Positions 8,914 through 17,328 of a stretch of 64,000 bases of DNA are shown here, in pieces; positions within the stretch are counted from its first letter, which is position 1; each line of letters opens with the position of its first letter. Source of the DNA: Arthrobacter frigidicola. Lineage in GTDB: Bacteria; Actinomycetota; Actinomycetes; Actinomycetales; Micrococcaceae. The notes beneath the pieces are model-generated. The model did no database searches. It was given only the letters and a program-made list of their open reading frames with translations, and was not told the origin of the DNA. Position numbers and translations under genes: made by a program. The DNA lies in assembly GCA_003602285.1 (NCBI GenBank), contig QZVU01000001.1, positions 1 to 64,000 of the forward strand, written 5' to 3'.

Positions 8914-9900
8914 ATGCATTCGGTGCTCCCCCGACGAACACCCCACCGGTGTATGGCCGCAATTGTGGCCGCACTTCTGGCGGTCTCCACCGCGGGGTGC
9001 ACCCGTGAGTCCGACCCGCCCGAGGAGGTTGAGATCGCGGCTGTCGGCGACATGAACGGCGTCGGGACCTACGCAACCGACAGCCCGTCGGGCCGGAACG
9101 GCGCGGCGATCACCGAGCTCGTGGAAAACGACGAGATCGACGCGTTTCTCGGGCTGGGGGACTTCCAGTACGACGCCGCGTACTGCGAGGACTACGTGAA
9201 GTATTGGCAGACGCTGTGGGGTGGCACGAAATCCAAGCTGTACTGGGTGGCCGCCCCCAACCACGACTGGGAACCCGGCCGCAATGAAGACCTCGACAAC
9301 TTCATGAATGACCAGTGCCCGGGGAGCATGGGGAAGTCCGCGATCAACCAGGAGAGGGGGTGGATTTTCAACGGGGAACCGTACTCGAAGGACTTCGGGA
9401 ACTGGCATATCGCGTTCCTGTCCTCCGCGCCCTGGCGGTACGACATCCCGGAAGCTGAAAAGCTGACCGAGTGGCTTGACGAGGATCTCGCTGCCGCCAA
9501 GGAGGCGGGCAAGCACCTGGCCGTGGTCTACCACGAACCGTACTTCACGTCGAACACCGAGGCACACGAGCGGGCGTATGAGCACAAGCCGTGGATCGAC
9601 GTCATGTGGAAGCACCGCGTCCGGCTGACCCTGTCAGGGTCACAGCACAACTACGAACGGTCGTGTCCGGTGAACAACGCCGACCAGTGTGTGCCGGACG
9701 GGATGACCGCATTCCAGGTGTCCACCGGGGGTATCGGCCTGCGTCCCTTCACGAGCAACCCGTGGTACATCTCGCACCGGTTCAGCGACACCCACGGATT
9801 CCTTCGGCTGACCCTCCGGGAGAACGGGTCCTTCAACTGGAGGTTCGTTCCGACCTCCGGGTTCGGCACGGACCTGGGATGGCGCTCCGCACCCCAGTGA
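8914..9900 (+). CDS. Lipoprotein metallophosphoesterase (purple acid phosphatase-like)
   Basis: The 328-aa product begins with a basic region, a hydrophobic stretch (AAIVAALLAVSTAGC) and a lipobox cysteine near residue 29, so it should be anchored on the outer face of the membrane. Metallophosphoesterase motifs follow: VGDMNG, GLGDFQYD, PNHDWE (Asn-His-Asp kept, usual Gly replaced by Pro), YHEPYF, and SGSQHNYER in place of GHxH. ATG 8914 has AAGGGG seven bases upstream. It lies 113 nt after the operon's cytosolic phosphoesterase, same strand, with a small hairpin (8850-8863) between, and may be co-transcribed. Confidence 0.8.
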   Translation: MHSVLPRRTPHRCMAAIVAALLAVSTAGCTRESDPPEEVEIAAVGDMNGVGTYATDSPSGRNGAAITELVENDEIDAFLGLGDFQYDAAYCEDYVKYWQTLWGGTKSKLYWVAAPNHDWEPGRNEDLDNFMNDQCPGSMGKSAINQERGWIFNGEPYSKDFGNWHIAFLSSAPWRYDIPEAEKLTEWLDEDLAAAKEAGKHLAVVYHEPYFTSNTEAHERAYEHKPWIDVMWKHRVRLTLSGSQHNYERSCPVNNADQCVPDGMTAFQVSTGGIGLRPFTSNPWYISHRFSDTHGFLRLTLRENGSFNWRFVPTSGFGTDLGWRSAPQ

Positions 9901-10041
9901 AACTCCCTGCCGCAAAAGTCTCCACCGCGGCCGATTGCCTGCACCGGCGGCGCCCCTGCCTGAAACCTCAGCGTTCCCGTGCTGCCGCGGTGCGGCGTGC
10001 TTGTCCTCGAACCTGCAACGCCGCACCACCTTCGAACAGGG

Positions 10042-10530
10042 TCAGCGCATGTTGACGAACTGAAGGTCCGCTTCGTCGAAGTTCTTCAGCAGGGCCATGG
10101 TGGCCTGCAGGTCGTCACGGGACTTGGAGCTGACCCGCAGCTCGTCGCCCTGGATCTGGGATTTGACGCCCTTGGGTGCCTCGTCGCGGATCAGCTTATT
10201 GATCTTCTTGGCGATGTCCTGGGCGATGCCCTCCTTGATGGAGGTCTCAAGCCGGAATTCCTTGCCGGAGGGGTAGGGCTCTCCGGTGTCCAGGGACTTG
10301 AGGGAAATGCCGCGCTTGATCATCTTCGACTGCAGGACGTCGAGGACGGCGAGCACGCGCTCCTCGGAGTTCGCCTTCATGAGGATCTTTTCGCCGCTGA
10401 AGTCGACCTCTGCGCCCACACCCTTGAAGTCGTACCGCTGGGCGATCTCCTTCTGGGCCTGGTTCAGGGCGTTGGCCACCTCCTGCTTGTCCACTTTGCT
10501 TACGACGTCGAACGTGGATTCGCTAGCCAC
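10042..10530 (-). CDS. yajQ: YajQ-family nucleotide-binding protein
   Basis: This 162-aa protein matches YajQ over its whole length: STFDVVSKVDKQEVANA at the start, QRYDFKGV near residue 31, KEFRLETSIKEGIAQDIAKKI near 90, and the C-terminal LKNFDEADLQF. Family members bind nucleotides and in some bacteria cyclic di-GMP. It is monocistronic, convergent with the glycan locus. Confidence 0.93.
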   Translation of the reverse strand: MASESTFDVVSKVDKQEVANALNQAQKEIAQRYDFKGVGAEVDFSGEKILMKANSEERVLAVLDVLQSKMIKRGISLKSLDTGEPYPSGKEFRLETSIKEGIAQDIAKKINKLIRDEAPKGVKSQIQGDELRVSSKSRDDLQATMALLKNFDEADLQFVNMR

Positions 10531-10713
10531 TGTGCCTCCTTAGAAGTTGGATACTTTCCTGCTTCCAGCCTACTGGCTTGCGGGCAGCGGCGCCCGGCCG
10601 GCGTCGTGCCGCCCCGCCGGCTTATCGAGGGCGCAGAGACGGCGCCCTCGGCCCGGTTTGGTCGGTTTCGTCTGCGTTGTCGACGCCGATTCGATTCTGG
10701 GCCCGATGTTCTG

Positions 10714-10719
10714 TAAAGT
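10714..10719 (+). promoter_or_regulatory. Putative -10 box of tRNA-Tyr promoter
   Basis: TAAAGT sits in the context CTGTAAAGTTGTCTTG, 47 nt before the tRNA. A near-identical context (TGGTAAAGTTTCTTG) precedes the tRNA-Thr gene, which is the basis for the call. No clear -35 box is seen. Confidence 0.4.
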
Positions 10720-10765
10720 TGTCTTGCCCGCGCTTGCTGCGGGTTGTCTTCATCTGGAGACGTTC

Positions 10766-10847
10766 GGCAGATTACCCGAGCGGCCAAAGGGGGCTGACTG
10801 TAAATCAGCTGGCACAGCCTACGGGGGTTCGAATCCCTCATCTGCCA
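10766..10847 (+). tRNA. tRNA-Tyr (GTA)
   Basis: The acceptor stem GGCAGAT pairs with ATCTGCC, and the discriminator is A. The anticodon stem CTGA/TCAG closes the loop CTGTAAA with GTA at 10800-10802. The long variable arm makes it class II, as in bacterial tRNA-Tyr. The TTCGAAT T-loop is present. CCA is present as part of the following CACA only by chance. Confidence 0.96.
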
Positions 10848-10855
10848 CAGCAAGG

Positions 10856-10899
10856 AAAGGCCCGCTTCACCCGGCAAGTACGGGATGGAGCGGGCCTTT
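10856..10899 (+). terminator. Rho-independent terminator of tRNA-Tyr
   Basis: A perfect 11-bp stem (AAAGGCCCGCT at 10856-10866 with AGCGGGCCTTT at 10889-10899) and 22-nt loop start 8 nt after the tRNA. Confidence 0.85.
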
Positions 10900-11091
10900 C
10901 GCATGTCCGGGCCGGATAGCCGCGGCAGCCGTGGGGAGGCTTCCTCCGCGTAGGTCCGGTCGTTCGACGCGCCGTTCCGTGACAGCCGTTTCGTGCCGAG
11001 GGATCAGCACATGGGAAGATAGGCCGCAACGGGAGCACGTCGTCATGCAGGACGCGGAGCATCGCCCTGCAAGACGACGAGAGGATTCCCC

Positions 11092-13239
11092 GTGAGGGAC
11101 GACCTTCTGGACCCCCCTGCTGTACCGGCCAGCACACCAGCAGCATTTTCCCCAGCCGCTACACAACGGCGGCCCCGCGGTCGCCGCCGCGCCACTGGTG
11201 GACGCCACTTCGCCGCCCCGCCGACGAGCCGTCGGACCCCGGGCGTCCGGCAGGGATTCCGCCCCGAGGTGCAGGGCCTGCGCGCTCTCGCAGTCCTCAT
11301 GGTGGTCACCTATCACATCTGGTTCGACCGGGTGTCCGGCGGTGTCGACATCTTCCTGCTGATCTCGGCGTTCCTGATGACCCTCACCTTCGTGCGGAAG
11401 GCGGAGGCAGGCACGCCGTTCGGCCTGATTCGACACTGGCTTCACCTGTTCAAGCGCCTGCTGCCCGCCGTCGCCGTCGCGCTGCTGGGAACCCTCGGTG
11501 CCACGCTCGTGTTGCTTCCGCGCGCCCAGTGGACCCTCGTGCTCGAACATTCCTGGGCGTCGTTGTTCTACTTCCAGAACTGGCTGCTGGCCGCCGAGTC
11601 CGTTGACTACTACGCGGATACCAGCGTCGCCAGCCCGCTCCAGCATTTCTGGTCCCTTTCCATCCAGGGCCAGGTCTTCGTGCTCTGGCCGCTGCTCTTC
11701 CTCGGCGCGGCTCTGGCAGCGAGGGCCCTTCGCCTGCGGTTTCGAACCGTGACCGCGGTGCTGTTCGGCGTCGTCTTCGCGGTGTCGCTCGCCTTCTCCA
11801 TCTACGAGACCAACACCAACCAGGCCTACGCCTACTTCGATACGCGGGCGCGGCTGTGGGAGTTCGCCCTGGGCACCCTGCTGGCGCTGGCGCTGCCCTA
11901 CCTCAGGCTCCCCAGGGTCCTCGCTGTCGCCGCGGGCTGGCTGGGACTGGCCGGGATGCTCAGCGCCGGGTACGTGCTCGACGTCGAAGGGGAGTTCCCG
12001 GGCTTCGTCGCGCTATGGCCGCTGCTGTCGGCGGCGCTGGTCATTTCGGCGGGCCAGACCGGCAGCCGGCTGGGCGCCGACCGGGTGCTCTCCTGGGGGC
12101 CGCTGGTGAAAATGGGCGATCTTTCCTACGCGCTCTACCTGTGGCACTGGCCGATCCTGGTCATCTACCTGGTGTACCGGGGGCGCGACGCCGTCGGGCC
12201 GGTCGGAGGCACGGGAATCATTGTGCTTTCCCTGATGCTCGCCTTTATCACGACGCGCTTCGTGGAACGACCCCTGCGGAACCTTCCCAAGGTGGAGGCG
12301 AGCCGGGTGCGGACCCTGGTGGTGGTCGCGGCCTGCCTCGCCCTCGTCGCCGTGCCGGTGGGCGCCGTACAGCAGGTCATGCGCGTGCAGGCGGCGAACC
12401 TCCTGGCCGAGGCCGACACCCAAAACCCCGGCGCGTACTCCCTGATGGCCGGGTTCGTCGACCGTTCAACCGGTGACACTCCGCCCATTCCGGACCTGGG
12501 CAGCCTGAAGGGGGAGTGGGGGGCGCTCGCTGGCGATTGCGAAGGGGAGCATGCTCCCGACGGCGACGCGAATGTGATCCGGGTGTGCGCCTTCAAGCCC
12601 GCCGCGGGCACACCGAGCAAGGAAATCCTGGTGATCGGAGACTCCCACGTCGAGCAGTGGGTGGAGCCCCTCGAGCTCATGGCGGAACGCCACAATTACC
12701 AGCTGACCACCCTGCTTCTCGGTGGCTGCAACTACGGCACGGCCAGCGAGACCCGGTCCGCCGGGTGCAACAGCTTCAACGAGGCCGCCACCGCCTATGC
12801 ACTGAAGATGAAGCCGGACGCCGTGCTCACCATGGCGACCCGGTCGGACAAGAAAACCAGCGCCGAGCGCGCGGTCGCGGGCCTGCCGGAAGCTGCTGCC
12901 GTCCTGGGCGAGGCCGGCATCCGTGTCGTCGCACTCCGCGACAACCCCCGGTTCACCTTCAACATGATCCGGTGCGTTGAGGAACACGGCGCGGAATCGG
13001 ACAAGTGCACCTTCCCGGTCAGCGAGAAACTCGCGGCGACCCCGCCCGTGCCGCCCGCGGAGGCCTCCAACGGAGCGCTTCGGTTCGTCGATATGACCGA
13101 CCTGATCTGCCCCGACGGCACCTGCAGCCCGGTCGTCGGCAACGTCTATGTCTACCTTGACGACAACCACCTGACCACCACTTACACCAAGACGACGCTG
13201 CCGGAGTTCGAGAAGCGGTTCCACGACGCCCTGCTTTGA
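11092..13239 (+). CDS. Acyltransferase 3 / SGNH fusion (OatA/OafB-like O-acetyltransferase)
   Basis: The 715-aa protein has a Pro/Ala/Arg-rich cytosolic N-terminus (~55 aa). An acyltransferase-3 membrane domain follows, with FRPEVQGLRALAVLMVVTYH near 58, GGVDIFLLISAFLMT, and about 10 helices to residue ~440. The C-terminal extracytoplasmic SGNH domain has VIGDSHVEQW near 515 and DDNHLTTT near 690, giving the catalytic Ser and Asp/His. Such enzymes pass acetyl groups across the membrane onto peptidoglycan or surface polysaccharide. Proximity to the glycan operon makes its product a candidate acceptor (inference). GTG 11092 is the only reasonable start. Confidence 0.88.
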   Translation: MRDDLLDPPAVPASTPAAFSPAATQRRPRGRRRATGGRHFAAPPTSRRTPGVRQGFRPEVQGLRALAVLMVVTYHIWFDRVSGGVDIFLLISAFLMTLTFVRKAEAGTPFGLIRHWLHLFKRLLPAVAVALLGTLGATLVLLPRAQWTLVLEHSWASLFYFQNWLLAAESVDYYADTSVASPLQHFWSLSIQGQVFVLWPLLFLGAALAARALRLRFRTVTAVLFGVVFAVSLAFSIYETNTNQAYAYFDTRARLWEFALGTLLALALPYLRLPRVLAVAAGWLGLAGMLSAGYVLDVEGEFPGFVALWPLLSAALVISAGQTGSRLGADRVLSWGPLVKMGDLSYALYLWHWPILVIYLVYRGRDAVGPVGGTGIIVLSLMLAFITTRFVERPLRNLPKVEASRVRTLVVVAACLALVAVPVGAVQQVMRVQAANLLAEADTQNPGAYSLMAGFVDRSTGDTPPIPDLGSLKGEWGALAGDCEGEHAPDGDANVIRVCAFKPAAGTPSKEILVIGDSHVEQWVEPLELMAERHNYQLTTLLLGGCNYGTASETRSAGCNSFNEAATAYALKMKPDAVLTMATRSDKKTSAERAVAGLPEAAAVLGEAGIRVVALRDNPRFTFNMIRCVEEHGAESDKCTFPVSEKLAATPPVPPAEASNGALRFVDMTDLICPDGTCSPVVGNVYVYLDDNHLTTTYTKTTLPEFEKRFHDALL

Positions 13240-13354
13240 CGCGCAAGCCAAGTTTTCCCGCAGTTTTCACCCACCGGAGCCCTGCAGCCCGGCATGGGGT
13301 GGGATGCTTGTTCGAGTGCCTGTTGGAGGCATGTCTGTCTTTCAGGAATTGAGC

Positions 13355-14041
13355 ATGAACATCAAGTCCGGGTTCCTGGCGCTGCTCGCCGCGGGCCTTC
13401 TCGTCACCGCGGTCGCGCCTGCCGCCGCGCCGGCCTCCGCCGCGCCTGCCTCGGCGTCCGCCGCATCTGCCGACGTCACCACGCTTCAGGAGGCAGCCCG
13501 GGCTCTTCCCGTGGCAGCAGAAGACAATGTCGGGTTCGACCGTGACCGCTATTTCGGCCACTGGGTCGACGCGGACGGCGATTGCCAGGACACCCGTGCC
13601 GAGGTGCTGGTCCAGGAGAGCAAGGGTTCGCCCAACTACACCTCTTCCCGGCGCTGCACGGTCGCGAACAGCCGGTGGGTGACCGGTTTCGACAACCGGA
13701 CCCATAAGTCGGCCACCACCGTTCAGATCGACCACACGGTTCCGGCCCATGAAGCCTGGGGGTCGGGTGCACGCTCATGGACGCAGGACCGCCGGATCGC
13801 TTTCTACAACGACCTGGGCTATCCGGGCTCGCTCAACGCCCAGCCGGGAACTTTGACCAAAGCCAAGCAAACGTCGGGCCCCGAGGGATGGGTTCCTCCG
13901 TCGAACCGCTGCACCTACATCGCTCAGTGGATCACCGTGAAGACGCGCTGGGGCCTGACAGTCGACAGCACGGAGAAGGCCGCACTCGTCCGGTACGCCG
14001 ACGCGTGCCCGGCGTCGAGGCTCAGCATCACCAAGATCTGA
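13355..14041 (+). CDS. Secreted HNH-type nuclease (DUF1524-like)
   Basis: This 228-aa protein has a Sec signal peptide with an Ala-rich cleavage region (about residues 1-35). The mature part shows the layout of secreted GmrSD/DUF1524-type nucleases: DRDRYFGHWVDADGDCQDTR, then QIDHTVPAHEAWGSG with the catalytic His, and SNRCTYIAQWI with a conserved Cys. It probably degrades extracellular DNA for nutrition. ATG 13355 with AGGA seven bases upstream is preferred over ATG 13331, whose GGAGG is only one base away. Confidence 0.82.
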   Translation: MNIKSGFLALLAAGLLVTAVAPAAAPASAAPASASAASADVTTLQEAARALPVAAEDNVGFDRDRYFGHWVDADGDCQDTRAEVLVQESKGSPNYTSSRRCTVANSRWVTGFDNRTHKSATTVQIDHTVPAHEAWGSGARSWTQDRRIAFYNDLGYPGSLNAQPGTLTKAKQTSGPEGWVPPSNRCTYIAQWITVKTRWGLTVDSTEKAALVRYADACPASRLSITKI

Positions 14042-14137
14042 CCGCAGGCACTTCGCTGGCGGATGTCCCCGGCCCTCCCCTTCGGGGGAGGCAAAGAGTA
14101 TTCTGAGCGCCAAGGTCGCTGAAGCGGGAGGGCTGGC

Positions 14138-15544
14138 ATGCGGGCTTCCAGGGAGGGCGGGCTCAACGGAGCTACCCGCCGCACCGTCGTCGTGGTCATT
14201 GTTCTGCTGATGTGCCTGATCGGGGTGAGCCCGGCCCGCGCGGCCCCGGTGTCCGACCCGAACAACTACTGGGTGCTCGTCAACAAGACCCGCCCGCTGA
14301 ACCCGCTGCGGTACGTTCCTCCGGACCGGGTCAACTGGGCCGGCACGGGCCACTGGATGCGGCGGGACGTCGCCTCGGCCGTCACCCAGTTCTTCAGCGG
14401 CGCCCGTTCGGCGGGCCACTCGCTCGGCGTCGTCAGCGCCTACCGCTCGTACGACCAGCAGGCGGCCCTGTACGACCACTACGTGCGGACCTACGGGCAG
14501 GCGGAGGCTGACCGGATTTCCGCAAAACCCGGCCACAGCGAACACCAGACCGGTCTGGCCGTCGACGTCGGCAACACCGCCGGGCAGTGCGAGCTCGCCG
14601 GCTGCTTCGGAGACACCCCCGGCGGCCGCTGGGTGGCGGCCAACGCCCACCGGTACGGCTTCATCGTCCGGTACCCGAAGGGTTACACACACATCACGGG
14701 CTACACCTATGAACCCTGGCACCTGCGCTATGTCGGCGTGCCGTTGGCGACCGACATGAAGAACCGTGGCATCCCGACGATGGAGCAGTACTTCTCGGTG
14801 CCGGCCAGCCCCTCCATCCGCAGCGCCGCGGACGTTGCTGCCGCCGATTCCGCCGGGACGCTTTGGAACTATCCGGGAAACCTTCAGGGAGGGTTCGCGC
14901 CCCGCACCAAGATCGGCTCCGGCTGGACCGGGCTTAAGTCCGGCTTCGTCGCCGACTGGAACTCCGACGGCGTCAATGACCTGGTGGCCCAATGGAAGAC
15001 GGGAAGGCTGGCGGTCTACCTTGGCCGCGCCTCCGGCGGCTTCCTCAGCCCCATGACGGTCGGCAACGCGGGATGGCAATCGATGACCATCACCGTGGGC
15101 AAATGGCACAACGGGCATCGGTATCCGGGAGTGGTGGGCTACGACTCGGCCGGTACGCTGTTCTACTACCCGAATCCCTCTGGCGCCGCCCTCGGGGCGC
15201 GGCAGGCCATCGGGAGCGGCTGGCAGGGCCTGAAGCTGACGATGGCCGACTTCGACAACGACCGGCGGGAAGACATGCTGGTTACGCGCGCCTCCGGAGC
15301 CCTGATCCTGTACCGCTCGGACGGTGCCGGCCGGTTCGTCTCCGAGCCGCGCCGCCAGGTCGACTCGGGTTGGAACGCCATCGTGCAGTCGCACGCCGCG
15401 GCGGGCTTCGACGGCGCCGGTACCCGGGGGCTGATCGCCAAGGCGACCGACGGACGGTTGATCTACCGCGGACTCGGAACCAACAAGTTCCTGGGCAGCA
15501 GGGTGGTCGGGTCCGGGTGGGGCTCCCTCAGCGTCTTCCGCTGA
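14138..15544 (+). CDS. Secreted VanY-like D,D-carboxypeptidase with FG-GAP-like repeats
   Basis: The 468-aa protein has a signal peptide (VVVVIVLLMCLIGVSPARA, cut near residue 36). The M15B peptidase domain has SAYRSYDQQ near 108, the zinc motif SEHQTGLAVDVG near 135, and EPWHLRY near 190. The C-terminal half (about residues 225-468) has four or five repeats of a pattern such as IGSGWTGLKSGFVADWNSDGVNDL, typical of FG-GAP/VCBS beta-propellers. The catalytic part trims peptidoglycan stem peptides; the propeller may bind wall carbohydrate. ATG 14138 has a GGGAGG nearby. Confidence 0.88.
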   Translation: MRASREGGLNGATRRTVVVVIVLLMCLIGVSPARAAPVSDPNNYWVLVNKTRPLNPLRYVPPDRVNWAGTGHWMRRDVASAVTQFFSGARSAGHSLGVVSAYRSYDQQAALYDHYVRTYGQAEADRISAKPGHSEHQTGLAVDVGNTAGQCELAGCFGDTPGGRWVAANAHRYGFIVRYPKGYTHITGYTYEPWHLRYVGVPLATDMKNRGIPTMEQYFSVPASPSIRSAADVAAADSAGTLWNYPGNLQGGFAPRTKIGSGWTGLKSGFVADWNSDGVNDLVAQWKTGRLAVYLGRASGGFLSPMTVGNAGWQSMTITVGKWHNGHRYPGVVGYDSAGTLFYYPNPSGAALGARQAIGSGWQGLKLTMADFDNDRREDMLVTRASGALILYRSDGAGRFVSEPRRQVDSGWNAIVQSHAAAGFDGAGTRGLIAKATDGRLIYRGLGTNKFLGSRVVGSGWGSLSVFR

Positions 15545-15545
15545 C

Positions 15546-15589
15546 GCTCCCACTACGGGCCCGGGGATGCCCGGGCCCGTAGTGGGAGC
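15546..15589 (+). terminator. Terminator-like hairpin, 20-bp perfect stem
   Basis: GCTCCCACTACGGGCCCGGG pairs perfectly with its complement across a GATG loop, directly after the VanY-like gene. It has no U-tract, as is common in high-GC actinobacteria. Confidence 0.8.
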
Positions 15590-15722
15590 ACGGGACTCGC
15601 AGGAAGGGCCGGGATTCTACGGGAGGGTAACCCGCAAATCCAGAAGAATGAGCTCAATGCGCCGCCGAAGCCGCTGGTCTAGATTCAAGAGGAAAGCGTC
15701 CATCTGCGAACGGAGCACTACG

Positions 15723-16106
15723 ATGAAAAACAAGCTTGTTTTCGCCTCGGGCATGGCCGCCGGGTATGTTTTGGGCACGCGGGCCGGCCGGGAGAGCTAC
15801 GAGAAGATCCGGACCAAGGCCAACCAGCTGTGGAACAACCCCAAGATCCAAAGCACCGTTTCGAGCGCCACCGACACCGTCAAGGACAAGGCTCCCGCCA
15901 TCCAGGGGAAACTCACAAGCGTCCTGAAGAAGCGGGGCAACGGCTCGGACTCCAAGGACACCCCGTACTCGGGCACCCCCGTCGCCGTCGTGCCGCCGCC
16001 CGTAACGGATGCAGGCCTGGCAGGGACGGGCCTCGACGACCCCACCATGGTCGACCCGATCCCGACCCTTGCCGATGACCCCAACTCGCGTCCGCCGCTG
16101 AGCTGA
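15723..16106 (+). CDS. YtxH-like small protein (127 aa)
   Basis: A short hydrophobic N-terminus with a glycine zipper (ASGMAAGYVLGTRAGRESYEKIR) is typical of YtxH-like actinobacterial proteins. An amphipathic middle (TVSSATDTVKDKAP) and a Pro-rich acidic tail follow. It may be a membrane-associated stress protein; function is unknown. ATG 15723 was chosen because the hydrophobic segment begins at once. A terminator follows. Confidence 0.7.
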   Translation: MKNKLVFASGMAAGYVLGTRAGRESYEKIRTKANQLWNNPKIQSTVSSATDTVKDKAPAIQGKLTSVLKKRGNGSDSKDTPYSGTPVAVVPPPVTDAGLAGTGLDDPTMVDPIPTLADDPNSRPPLS

Positions 16107-16121
16107 TCCGGGGCACCGGCC

Positions 16122-16166
16122 AAAACGGGTCCGGCGGGCACATTGTGTGCCTGCCGGGCCCGTTTC
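16122..16166 (+). terminator. Bidirectional terminator between convergent genes
   Basis: A roughly 20-bp stem with two mismatches (AAACGGGTCCGG... with ...GCCGGGCCCGTTT) lies between the YtxH-like gene and the minus-strand membrane gene. Confidence 0.75.
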
Positions 16167-16386
16167 AGTGTCCGTGAGAGCGCAGAATCTCCAGGTGCTC
16201 CCGCCGGGCGGCGGCATTCAGGGGGCCGATCAGCGCGAGGTACAGGCCCAACGCGATAAAGAACGCCACCCAGAAGTCAACGAAGACCATCAGGACGGCG
16301 GCAAGCACGACGGCGGCGGCGAACCCGATGGCACCCCATTTTGTCAGGCGCTTCGCCATCGGTGGCAGCGAGTCATAGGCCTTCAT
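16165..16386 (-). CDS. Small membrane protein (73 aa)
   Basis: Two hydrophobic helices (about residues 18-36 and 38-55) are followed by a basic C-terminus (AAARREHLEILRSHGH). The start at 16386 has a strong GGAAGGAAGG on the minus strand; a longer in-frame extension lacks one. I recognise no family. It is convergent with the YtxH-like gene. Confidence 0.7.
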   Translation of the reverse strand: MKAYDSLPPMAKRLTKWGAIGFAAAVVLAAVLMVFVDFWVAFFIALGLYLALIGPLNAAARREHLEILRSHGH

Positions 16387-16508
16387 CGGCGGTTCCTTCC
16401 TTCCTGACCATTCTAGTAATCGGGTCCCGGGCCGTCGCGCTTTTCCCGCGGGCACGCTCGGCGGGGCAACCCCTCGCCGGTGTCACCGCACAGGTCTACC
16501 CTGTTGGC

Positions 16509-16805
16509 ATGGCGCAGGCTTCGGGGTGGCACGGGATTCCGCCGGCCGCCGACCGGTACGGGCCGCCGCTGCAGTTGGAGCGGCCCGCCGGGGTGGTGAC
16601 CGAGTCGGTGAAAGCCCCTGCCCTGTGGGCCCGGCTCTCCTATGCCGACGGCACCGTCCGCACCGTCAAGGGCTTCGCCATGGCCTGGACCACCGACGCC
16701 GTGCGGGTCCAGTGGATCGAGCATTCCCGGGCCCGCGAAGCCTGGCTTCCGGCCGGTCAGTGCACCCGCAGGGAACTGCCGGCCCCCGGCAGGTTCGCCG
16801 CCTGA
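16509..16805 (+). CDS. Conserved hypothetical protein (98 aa)
   Basis: A small soluble protein with no recognised domain. The pattern VKAPALWARLSYADGTVRTVKGFAMAWTTDAVRVQWIE suggests a compact beta-rich fold, and the next segment carries charged AREAWLPAGQC. Codon use is normal for the window. It is convergent with the DUF6314-like gene, and no operon partner is visible. Confidence 0.6.
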   Translation: MAQASGWHGIPPAADRYGPPLQLERPAGVVTESVKAPALWARLSYADGTVRTVKGFAMAWTTDAVRVQWIEHSRAREAWLPAGQCTRRELPAPGRFAA

Positions 16806-16822
16806 TCACCAGGGCCGGTTTC

Positions 16823-17308
16823 TCAGCGGGGCGGGCGCTCCCGCGTCAGCTCCGTGGTCAGCAGTTGGTCCTTGGCCGGCCCAGTGACGTCCCAGTCGTA
16901 CTTCAGCCGGTCCTGCGCCAGTGCGGTGTACTCCACCCGGTAGGTGTCCGGGGAGCACCAGTGCTCGTCCCGCCAGGAGCCCGCGGCGAGGCTAAGGCGG
17001 TGAAAAGGCCTGCCGTCCTCGAACAGGACCTCCCACGGCGCAGCCGGTCCGCCGGGAAAAAGAAGGTACTGGCGGTTTGCGGGGCCGGTGAAGGGCGGAA
17101 CCGGTTGGCCGACGGAGGGACGAACGCCGGGCCAGTGCACCGTCCCCTCCTCGCGCCACGATAGGCCCGGACCCCCGTCGGGCACGGGCCGGAAGGTGAG
17201 GGTTCCCGTGAACGAGCCCACCATGGAATCGGCGCGGTTGAGCAGGCTGCGGCGGACACGCCAGGTGCCGAGCAGGTAGGAGCGAAGATCGGGAACCGGG
17301 ACATTCAT
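16823..17308 (-). CDS. DUF6314-like protein (161 aa)
   Basis: This beta-rich protein begins MNVPVPDLRSYLLGTWRVRR and contains GSFTGTLTFRP, LSWREEGTVHWPG and DGRPFHRLSLAAG, resembling the DUF6314 family (lipocalin/nitrobindin-like barrel; the GTW near residue 16 is typical). No enzymatic residues are apparent. It is 20 nt downstream of the membrane/winged-helix gene, so possibly co-transcribed. Confidence 0.6.
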   Translation of the reverse strand: MNVPVPDLRSYLLGTWRVRRSLLNRADSMVGSFTGTLTFRPVPDGGPGLSWREEGTVHWPGVRPSVGQPVPPFTGPANRQYLLFPGGPAAPWEVLFEDGRPFHRLSLAAGSWRDEHWCSPDTYRVEYTALAQDRLKYDWDVTGPAKDQLLTTELTRERPPR

Positions 17309-17328
17309 GGCACCCAAGCCTAATCCGG

